A DNA stretch of 34,962 bases from the NCBI GenBank assembly GCA_902800435.1, contig CADCEQ010000025.1, forward strand, positions 1 through 34,962. Direction: 5' to 3'. This document shows, piece by piece, positions 1 through 10,558 of the stretch. This stretch comes from an uncultured Prevotellaceae bacterium (GTDB taxonomy: Bacteria > Bacteroidota > Bacteroidia > Bacteroidales > Bacteroidaceae). A program made the position numbers and the translations under genes. The notes beneath the pieces are model-generated. The model ran no database searches. It had not been told where the DNA came from and saw nothing but the letters and a program-made list of their open reading frames with translations. Every line of letters starts with the position of its first letter. The stretch's first letter is position 1.

Positions 1-20
1 GGAATCCGCGGCGGATAGTT

Positions 21-41
21 CCTCCCCTGAGTCAGGGGAGG
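21..41. repeat. GC-rich palindrome at the 3' end of the alcohol dehydrogenase gene
   Basis: Arms CCTCCCCTGA (21-30) and TCAGGGGAGG (32-41) are perfect reverse complements around a single G. The adjoining bases GTTAGGAGGGGTCTGA (41-56) continue the CCCCTCC/GGGGAGG pattern. The TAA stop of the dehydrogenase (42-44) abuts the palindrome, and its last codons (Asp-Pro-Ser) lie in the repeat-like sequence. The hairpin could help end minus-strand transcription, but no T tract follows. From memory, similar GGGGAGG palindromes are dispersed in Bacteroidota intergenic regions; this is inference. Confidence 0.6.
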
Positions 42-1247
42 TTAGGAGGGGTCTGAACGGCCGTAAGTCTTTTGCGCTTCTTCAGCCAGAAGTATCTCCG
101 TGATGTCCTCGGGCTTCAAATCCATATATCCGGCAGGATAGCAGATGGTACCCTCAGTGATGCCTGGAATCATTTCCTCTGTGGCACCAAGTTCGCTGAT
201 GGTCAGAGGCAGACCAATCTCCAGCATCCAGTTTTTCAGAGCCTCGAGTCCTGCTTCTGCTATCTGCTCGTCGGTCATTCCATCGCCCTTGATATCCCAA
301 ACGTTCTTGGCAAAGCGCACGAACTTGGCCAGTCCGGGCTTCATGGCACGATGATAATAGGCCATAGAGACGGAAGCCAGACAGAAGCCGTGAGGGGCAT
401 GTGTCCAGGCACCGATGGAGTGGCCAATCATGTGAACCATCCAGTCCTCATGCTTGCCCAGTCCGATGAGCGTGTTGAGTGCCCAAGTGGCCGTCCACAT
501 GATATTCGAGCGGGCTTCGTAGTCCTGTGGATTCTTCACGGCGATACGAGAAGCGGTGATCAGACTGCGCATGAGCCCTTCTGAGAGATAGTCGCTGGTG
601 TTGTCATCGAAGTCGCTGAAATACTGCTCCATGATGTGGTTCATGATGTCGTAGATGCCAGCCTTCATCTGGTCTTCGGGCACGGTCATCGTGAACTTCG
701 GGTTGAGGATAGAGAACTTCGGCATCAGTCGGCTGTCGAACACATGGCCTACCTTGAACGTGTGGTCTGCATCGGTTATCACCGTACCGGCATTCATCTC
801 CGAGCCAGTACCTGCCATCGTCAGAATACAGGCCACAGGCAGCAGACGCTGATTGGCTGCGGGCTGTTGCTGCTTCAGCCAGAACTGATCCCAGTAGTCG
901 CCCTCGTAATAGACGGATGCTGCCACAGCCTTTGAATAGTCGCAGACACTGCCGCCACCGAGAGCCAGAATCAGGTCGATGCTGTTCTCACGGGCTATCT
1001 TGACACCCTCGTTCAGTTTCTCCAGCGTGGGATTACTCATCACACCCGGATTCTCAACGATGGTCTTGCCAGCCTCGCGTAGGATGGCTACCACCTGGTC
1101 GTAGATGCCGTTGCGTTTCACACTGCCGCTGCCGTAGTTCAGCATTACGACGGGGCCATAGTTGGGCAGTTCGTCCTTGAGGAAGTTCAAGGACTCATCA
1201 CCAAAATACAGTTTGGTGGGATTATAGTATGAAAAGTTACCTAACAT
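42..1247 (-). CDS. Iron-type (group III) alcohol dehydrogenase, NADPH-dependent butanol dehydrogenase/YqhD-like
   Basis: This 401-residue protein has the full length of the YqhD/BdhA branch of Fe-ADH enzymes, cytosolic reductases that convert aldehydes to alcohols with NAD(P)H. The nucleotide-binding GGGS motif is at residues 97-100, followed by VCDYSKA. The metal ligands of the family are visible: Asp200 and His204 (in YDIMNHIMEQY), His272 (in MVHMIGH) and His286 (in APHG). The usual Ile/Val of GGGSxxD is Cys102, a mild variation. The gene starts 9 nt downstream of the stop of a flavin-reductase-like lipoprotein gene and is probably co-transcribed with it from a promoter near 2080. The C-terminus ends in Arg-Ser-Asp-Pro-Ser, encoded by a palindromic repeat, so the native tail may have been replaced. 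The exact substrate cannot be read from sequence. Confidence 0.92.
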   Translation of the reverse strand: MLGNFSYYNPTKLYFGDESLNFLKDELPNYGPVVMLNYGSGSVKRNGIYDQVVAILREAGKTIVENPGVMSNPTLEKLNEGVKIARENSIDLILALGGGSVCDYSKAVAASVYYEGDYWDQFWLKQQQPAANQRLLPVACILTMAGTGSEMNAGTVITDADHTFKVGHVFDSRLMPKFSILNPKFTMTVPEDQMKAGIYDIMNHIMEQYFSDFDDNTSDYLSEGLMRSLITASRIAVKNPQDYEARSNIMWTATWALNTLIGLGKHEDWMVHMIGHSIGAWTHAPHGFCLASVSMAYYHRAMKPGLAKFVRFAKNVWDIKGDGMTDEQIAEAGLEALKNWMLEIGLPLTISELGATEEMIPGITEGTICYPAGYMDLKPEDITEILLAEEAQKTYGRSDPS

Positions 1248-1256
1248 AGTTGTTGT

Positions 1257-1979
1257 TTATTTAACCTCACGTTCCTGAATGGTTTTGCCTGAACCCCAAG
1301 CCGTACCGACTTTCTCGCCGACGACACGGTATTCGTTCTTGGCAGAGTCGAAGATGACGGGCTGGAGCTTGCCGAGGTCGATGTTACCCTCTTCATCGAG
1401 GATGCTCTCGTCGGCACTCATGTTGACAATCTCGCCAACCACACGGGCACCACCGTTCTCGTCTTCATCGAAAGTCACAACCTTGCACTCCAGCGTCAGC
1501 TTGTACTCGTTGATGATAGGTGCATCAACGTTAGGACTTGGGGTGATGGTGAATCCAGCCTTGGCCACCTTATCGGGCACGTCGTTGCCTGACACGATAC
1601 CGAAGTAGTCGCTCTGGGCAATGTCGCCTTTCGTAGCGAAGCTGATGGTAAAGGCCTTCTTCAGGCGGATGTTGTCCGTGGTTTTGTGCTTGGAGAGTTC
1701 GAAGGTGATGTGCCTGGGACCGCACTGGCCTCCCCATGCAGCCATCATCACGTCGGGATTCTTGTTTTCGTCCCATGTGGCAATCATGATGGCGGGCAAG
1801 GGTGTAATGACTGCCTTGTCGCTGAAGTTCTTGCGACCCTCAACGGCCTTTACTTCGACTTTCTCCTGAGTGGGATTCTCGTTGACGTTTGCCTCACGCT
1901 TTTTCTCTTTGTTTCCACAAGCGGCGATGAGCAGTGCGCCTGTCAGCACGAGTGCTGATGTCTTCATAAGTTTCTTCAT
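1257..1979 (-). CDS. Flavin-reductase-like (FMN-binding split barrel) domain lipoprotein
   Basis: The protein has 240 residues. Residues 1-20 form a lipoprotein signal (two Lys, a hydrophobic stretch, then LLIAAC) with the lipid-modified Cys at position 21. A charged Lys/Glu/Asn-rich linker follows to about residue 50. Residues about 52-220 resemble the flavin reductase-like domain that binds FMN: a PAIMIATW start, an AAWGGQCGPRHI strand-loop, the TFELSKHKTT core, and a late EYKLTLECKVV strand. Proteins of this family are usually cytosolic, so an exported, membrane-anchored member is noteworthy. It lies upstream of and 9 nt from the alcohol dehydrogenase gene, which suggests one operon. Its electron donor and partner are unknown. 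The start ATG at 1979 is supported by the complete signal peptide. Confidence 0.82.
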   Translation of the reverse strand: MKKLMKTSALVLTGALLIAACGNKEKKREANVNENPTQEKVEVKAVEGRKNFSDKAVITPLPAIMIATWDENKNPDVMMAAWGGQCGPRHITFELSKHKTTDNIRLKKAFTISFATKGDIAQSDYFGIVSGNDVPDKVAKAGFTITPSPNVDAPIINEYKLTLECKVVTFDEDENGGARVVGEIVNMSADESILDEEGNIDLGKLQPVIFDSAKNEYRVVGEKVGTAWGSGKTIQEREVK

Positions 1980-2077
1980 AACAATAGATCTTTCTATTTA
2001 CAACAATTCACTATATTCGTCCGTCCTTCATGCAGACAGGTCTTGGCTATTCCACAGAAGTATCTGCATGTTGTCTG

Positions 2078-2085
2078 CAAATTTA
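2078..2085 (-). promoter_or_regulatory. Candidate -7 element for the flavin-reductase/alcohol dehydrogenase unit
   Basis: On the minus strand this reads TAAATTTG, matching the Bacteroidota -7 consensus TAnnTTTG. It would place the transcript start roughly 90 nt upstream of the start codon at 1979. No good TTG -33 element was found at the expected spacing, so the call is weak. Confidence 0.4.
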
Positions 2086-2126
2086 CGAAATAGAAATGAG
2101 AAATGATGTATTATTTCACATTCTTC

Positions 2127-6281
<4,155 letters not shown>

Positions 6282-6285
<4 letters not shown>

Positions 6286-7469
6286 GGCTGTAGATACAGC
6301 CCATTAAGGTCGTGCAGGAAGAGCGTCAGCTTCAGGTTGTAGAAACTGACGAAGTCGGAGGCCGACTGCTGGCCGGGGTAGGGGGCAAAGAAGTGGCCGG
6401 GACGGTCGTGGGCGTTGCGCCAGACGAGGACGTAGCTCACGGCGTGGCGGGCCAGGACGGGAGCGAGGGCTTGTGTCCACCAGTCGGGCGTGCGCAGTCC
6501 TTCAAAGCCTGTCTCGGTGAGGGCGGCAGCCTTGCCGTGCTCCTTTGCTACGCGGCAAACCATCTCGAGGTTTTTGTCGAGCTTCTCCGTGTAGGCCTTA
6601 ATCTCCATTCCTTCGGGGGAGAGCTGGGGTGGGGCCGAACAGTAGCAGTCAAGTCCCATCAAGTCGATGGTGTCGTCGCCAGGGTAGCGTTCAAGGTATT
6701 TCCCGTCATCGCCGTCAGGCTCGGTGCCGGGCGAGTAGGCGTAGAGGGCATTGACGACACCTTTCTCTTTAAGACGACTGACGGTGAGCTGCCAGAGAGC
6801 CTTGTATTGCTCGGGCGTGCAGTGGTCCCTGCCCCACCAGAACCAGGAGCCGGTGTGCTCGTGCCAGGGGCGGAACAGCACGGGGACACGGACACCGTAG
6901 GGCGTCTCTATGGAGTTGAGAAAGGCGGCTACACGGTCGAGCCAGGTTAGGAACAAGTCGTGGCGCTCACCACCTTTGAGCACGGCGGCGACTGTGCGTG
7001 TCTCAACGTCTCTGAGCGAATCGGCTACCCATGAGGTACCGCCGCTGAGCGGGTTATTAAGGTGCCACGAGAGGGTAATCATGCCGCCGCGGTCATAGTG
7101 AGCCAGGATTTCCTGTCGGATGCGGCTGAACGGGACACCGTCGAGGTTCACGGTATCACCTAATTCTAAGTGACCGAGGTCGAAGCTCAGCAAGGCAGGG
7201 AAATCGCCGCAGACGCTCTTGACGTCGGAGCGCTGATGAACCGTAGAGTCGTTGTCGCAGTCGGCTTTCCAGCCAATGCCGTAGACGGTGTCGTCGTGGT
7301 GGCCGAACATATAGACAGCGCTGTCGCTCAATGCCTTGAGGTTTGTCAGCAGGTTCTCTGTGAGTTGTGTTCGTCCGCTGTCGGCCAGCGGGTCGTTGCT
7401 ATTCTTGTTGTTGTTGCTGCAGGCGGTCAGCAACAGTGCCGCTGTGGTCAAAATGATGTAATGCTTCAT
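6282..7469 (-). CDS. GH26 endo-beta-mannanase lipoprotein (last gene of the mannan locus)
   Basis: The protein has 395 residues with a lipoprotein signal (LLLTAC, lipid-modified Cys17) and an Asn/Ser-rich linker, then a single GH26 (beta/alpha)8 barrel from about residue 38 to the end. The acid/base is Glu204 in RPWHEHTGSWFWWG and the nucleophile is Glu319 in ALTETGFE. Both sites are intact, so an active endo-mannanase is expected, anchored to the outer membrane. The closest relative in the window is the GH26 half of the esterase fusion at 19804-22092: both share FDLG, NLD.VPF.RIR, RGG, SWH and NPL.GGT.W segments. It starts 6 nt after the preceding GH26 gene, so the two are surely co-transcribed. 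No terminator separates it from the convergent phytase-like gene. Mannan specificity is inferred from family and context. Confidence 0.92.
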
Positions 7470-7475
7470 AGGGAC

Positions 7476-8924
7476 TTATTTCAGATTGGGTAGTTGGTCG
7501 CGGGTGATGACATCGGGACTGCTCATGGCGGCTTTCCACCACGAGTCGCTACACATCGTGTCGGTAGAACCTTCTCCGCCCTGGTACCACACCATAAAGT
7601 GGCTCCAGCATGCACCAGCCTGCCAGAAGTCGGAGGGTCGTGCGGCCTCGTTTCCGGTATAGCCGTCGCGCCCACATTCGCCCAGCGCCACCATCTTCGT
7701 CGGGTAGCGTGATTGAATCTCGGTAAACTCCTGCTGGTTCCTGGCGCCGTCGTAGCCGTAGAGGTCGCGGGCCACGATGTCGACATATTGGTCGCCGGGA
7801 TACCAGTCGGTGTCCTGGCGGTACTGGCTGCTGTTGCCGTTGTAGTTCTGAGTGGTCCACACCCAGATGAGGTTGTGGATGCCCTTCTGCTGGAAATAGT
7901 CGAACATCGTCGTCCAGAGCCGCTTGCAGACTTCGGCACCGTCGTAGCCCCACCAGAACCAGGATTTGGTCCAGTCGGCCTGCTGCCGGGCGGTAGCATT
8001 GCCGGCAGCCTCGTGGAAGGGTCGCCAGGTAGCGGCGATGCCTGCGTCCTGCAGCTTCAGCATGGTGGCGACGACCTTGTCCATCTGACCGTAGAACCAC
8101 TTGTGCTCCCAGGTGCCTTCCTTCAGCGCATTGGCTGTACGGAAGGTGGTCTCCGAGGGCGTACAGGTGTAGTCGGTGGAGCCTTCGCGCTTGGGCACGT
8201 TGAAGTGCCACATCAGCTGAACCAGTCCGCCGGCGTCTGTCCACTGCTGGACGGGCTTGATGGTGGTATAGTCAATCCAGTTGGCAGGCGAGAAGCAGAT
8301 GTGTATGAAGTCGTAGCAGTTCATGGCCGGATACTTGCCCGTCAGTTGATGGACCTTCTCGGCGCAGTCGTTGTTCCAGTTAACGTTGGCCATGACGCTC
8401 GATATGGTCTTCTTGCCGTACTGTTGCAGCAGGTAGCTGTAAAGCTTAAGGGCCGCATCGGTGGTGGCTGCCACTGGTACTGACGAAATGCTGCCGCCGG
8501 GCGAGGGCTGTGGCTGTTGCTTGGCGGCTGTCTTGAAATGGAGTGTCAGCGCAGGCGCCTTGACGCTGGCATCAGCGGCAGCTACAACGGCTCCTTCGGC
8601 CAGTGTGAGCGTGTAGTTGGTCTCGTCGCTGAGGCTGAGGGGAATCTCGACTGTCTGGCCGTTGGCCCTGGCCATAAGCCTTGCTCCATTAAGTGTGATG
8701 TTGGCATTGCTGGGCACGAGGACGCCGGTGCTGTAGGTCAGCGTCAGCATGGTTGTTGCGGCTGCGTCCACTTCAGCATTGTCGGTAATGCTCTGGCCTG
8801 TCAATGTGAGGCTGATGACAGCTGCCGGCGATGGCGTGACGCTGTTTGCTGGTTCGTCGTCGCTGCTGTCGCTGCCGCAGGCCATCATCAGCAGTGGCAC
8901 GATGATTAAAAGCATTCTTTTCAT
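7476..8924 (-). CDS. GH26 glycosidase lipoprotein with N-terminal Ig-like domain
   Basis: The ATG at 8924 is preferred because it begins a classic lipoprotein signal (LLIIVPLLMMAC, Cys16). The upstream in-frame ATG at 8975 lies inside a hairpin stem and would add 17 non-signal residues. The resulting 482-residue protein has an Ig-like/Big_5-type domain at about 35-135, a Gln/Pro/Ser linker near 137-146, and a GH26 barrel at about 155-475. The acid/base is Glu305 (in TWRPFHEAAGN, followed by SWFWWG) and the nucleophile is Glu416 (in ALGECG). It belongs to a different GH26 subgroup from its 395-residue neighbour, which suggests complementary cleavage, for example polymer versus branched or short substrates. 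It sits between the GH5 gene (72-nt gap with a strong hairpin) and the terminal GH26 (6-nt gap). Confidence 0.9.
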   Translation of the reverse strand: MKRMLLIIVPLLMMACGSDSSDDEPANSVTPSPAAVISLTLTGQSITDNAEVDAAATTMLTLTYSTGVLVPSNANITLNGARLMARANGQTVEIPLSLSDETNYTLTLAEGAVVAAADASVKAPALTLHFKTAAKQQPQPSPGGSISSVPVAATTDAALKLYSYLLQQYGKKTISSVMANVNWNNDCAEKVHQLTGKYPAMNCYDFIHICFSPANWIDYTTIKPVQQWTDAGGLVQLMWHFNVPKREGSTDYTCTPSETTFRTANALKEGTWEHKWFYGQMDKVVATMLKLQDAGIAATWRPFHEAAGNATARQQADWTKSWFWWGYDGAEVCKRLWTTMFDYFQQKGIHNLIWVWTTQNYNGNSSQYRQDTDWYPGDQYVDIVARDLYGYDGARNQQEFTEIQSRYPTKMVALGECGRDGYTGNEAARPSDFWQAGACWSHFMVWYQGGEGSTDTMCSDSWWKAAMSSPDVITRDQLPNLK

Positions 8925-8939
8925 ACGTTCTGTGCGAAT

Positions 8940-8976
8940 AGTGAAGGCAGACTCACGCAGTGGGTCTGCCTTCACT
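8940..8976 (-). promoter_or_regulatory. Perfect 13-bp intra-operon stem-loop between the GH5 and GH26 genes
   Basis: Arms AGTGAAGGCAGAC (8940-8952) and GTCTGCCTTCACT (8964-8976) are exact reverse complements with an 11-nt loop. In the minus-strand transcript the stem begins 20 nt after the GH5 stop codon and ends 15 nt before the GH26 start codon at 8924. No T tract follows, so it is more likely an mRNA processing, stability or attenuation element than a simple terminator. Confidence 0.7.
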
Positions 8977-8996
8977 TGGTTGTTGAGAGGTAACCC

Positions 8997-10535
8997 TTAT
9001 TCAGTTGCCTCCAGAATGGGTGACTTGTTCCAGATGGTGTCGAACCAGTAACCCTCGTCGGTGCTGGTGCAGGCCTTGATCATCATGGGCACGACCGTTT
9101 CGGCGTCGTTGTACCATTCGCCGGTGGCGTGGTTGAGATAGTCGTTGGCCTCGTCGCCGCTGCCCTTGGCGTTGTTGTCCCAGACGAACATCGGGATGCC
9201 GGCCAGGTAGGCTGCACGGCAGAAGAACTCAAGGTAGTATTTGCGGAAGGCATTGGCCTGGCTGGTGGTCTGCCAGACGCAGCCATACTCACCGAGGTAG
9301 CAGGGGATTCCCTTCTCGATGTAGGCAGTGCGGAGCTTGTAGAGCTGCTTGATGATATACTCCTCGTTGTTGCCGGCTACGGAGTGGGCGGGGTCGGCAT
9401 TATGTCCCCAGCTGTTGACGCCAGAAGTCTCCGGTGCGAGGCAGAAGTTGTAGGGGTCGTAGCTGTGGACGGCCACGATGAGGCGCTTGGCCGGATCGTC
9501 GGGCAGCACGAAGTGGTCTATCGTCATGTCGATGTTAGCGGCGTAGCCAGCAACGGCAATCCAGCGTGTGGCGTTGTTGCCTCCTGTGGCACGGATGGCA
9601 TTGACGGCATACTGGTTCCACTGGTTGAGCAGGGCATACTCTGCATCGGAGCCGCCGCCCCAGTTGTCGCCGGCGTGAACCTCGTTGAAAGTCTCGAAGA
9701 TGAGCTGGTCGCCGTAGTTGGCAAAGCGAGTAGCCACCTGTGTCCACAGCGTGACGATGAGGGCTGAGTCGGCCTTGGCAACGCTGGCATCACCGGCGGC
9801 ATTGCCCAGATTGGTCTCGAACGAGTCATGGTGGGTATTGATGATGACATTCAGACCGGCACCGATGGCAAGGTCGACGGCAGCTGCCACCTCGTTGAGA
9901 TAGTCGGCGCTGATAACGTTGCTCTCATTCATGTGGTCTGTCCATGTGACGGGCATACGTAGCGTCTTGGCACCGACCGAAGCCAGCGTCTGGAAGGGGG
10001 CAGCGGTCATCTTGTCCACGCCGTCCCAGTAGCCCCAGCCATTCTTGATGGCATCGCCGCTGGTGTCGAAGTGGTTGCCGAGGTTCCAGCCCCAGCCCAG
10101 CTTCTGGGTGATGGCTGTCGCATCGTTAGACGGCAGACTGCCGATAGTCCACGTCAAGCTGATTTCCTTGTCGTAGGGGGCGCCCTGAGAACCGACGATG
10201 AGACCGGCGGGAATGACGAGGTTCTGCGTCTTCTTGAAGTCGACGTCGGCAGTGATGGTGAGCGTGGGAGCTGCACCGAGTACCAGTGCCTTCTTCACAG
10301 GCGTGCCGTTGAGTGTGATTTTCGATGCGTTTGCCGTTGCAAAGCCAATGTTCTTGTCGAAGGTGATGGTGAAAGTCTGCTCACCGAAGAGCAGCGGCTC
10401 AGACGTTTCGGGTGTTGCCGATACGAGCTGAGGAGCCCCCACAATAGGGATGTCGTACTGGGCATCGGTGTCGTTGCAGGCTGTGGCGAGTAGTGCCACA
10501 GCTGCAACGGTCAGCATATTATATATCTTCTTCAT
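8997..10535 (-). CDS. GH5 endo-beta-glucanase/mannanase lipoprotein with N-terminal Ig-like domain
   Basis: The protein has 512 residues, with lipobox LLATAC (Cys20). An Ig-like/Big_5-type domain spans about 32-130, with 'ATPETSEPLLFGEQTFTITF' near its start. The GH5 barrel spans about 140-500 with GWNLGN at its beginning, an NTHHD strand, acid/base Glu285 in IFETFNEVHA, an AVHSYDPYNF strand, nucleophile Glu416 in YLGEYG, and a terminal VWDNN strand. The pattern resembles GH5_4-like endo-beta-1,4-glucanases, which often accept glucomannan or xyloglucan, but the subfamily is not certain. In a GH26-rich operon an attack on glucomannan is the simplest reading. It lies 23 nt downstream of the IPT-domain protein gene and is followed by a hairpin before the next enzyme gene. 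Confidence 0.88.
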   Translation of the reverse strand: MKKIYNMLTVAAVALLATACNDTDAQYDIPIVGAPQLVSATPETSEPLLFGEQTFTITFDKNIGFATANASKITLNGTPVKKALVLGAAPTLTITADVDFKKTQNLVIPAGLIVGSQGAPYDKEISLTWTIGSLPSNDATAITQKLGWGWNLGNHFDTSGDAIKNGWGYWDGVDKMTAAPFQTLASVGAKTLRMPVTWTDHMNESNVISADYLNEVAAAVDLAIGAGLNVIINTHHDSFETNLGNAAGDASVAKADSALIVTLWTQVATRFANYGDQLIFETFNEVHAGDNWGGGSDAEYALLNQWNQYAVNAIRATGGNNATRWIAVAGYAANIDMTIDHFVLPDDPAKRLIVAVHSYDPYNFCLAPETSGVNSWGHNADPAHSVAGNNEEYIIKQLYKLRTAYIEKGIPCYLGEYGCVWQTTSQANAFRKYYLEFFCRAAYLAGIPMFVWDNNAKGSGDEANDYLNHATGEWYNDAETVVPMMIKACTSTDEGYWFDTIWNKSPILEATE

Positions 10536-10558
10536 ATTCGTTGTTGTTTTCGTTATCG

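Noticed and set aside
8925..8975. Extended N-terminus for the 482-residue GH26 (start at 8975)
   Set aside because: The extension would place non-hydrophobic residues before a perfect lipoprotein signal, and its ATG lies in the hairpin stem.
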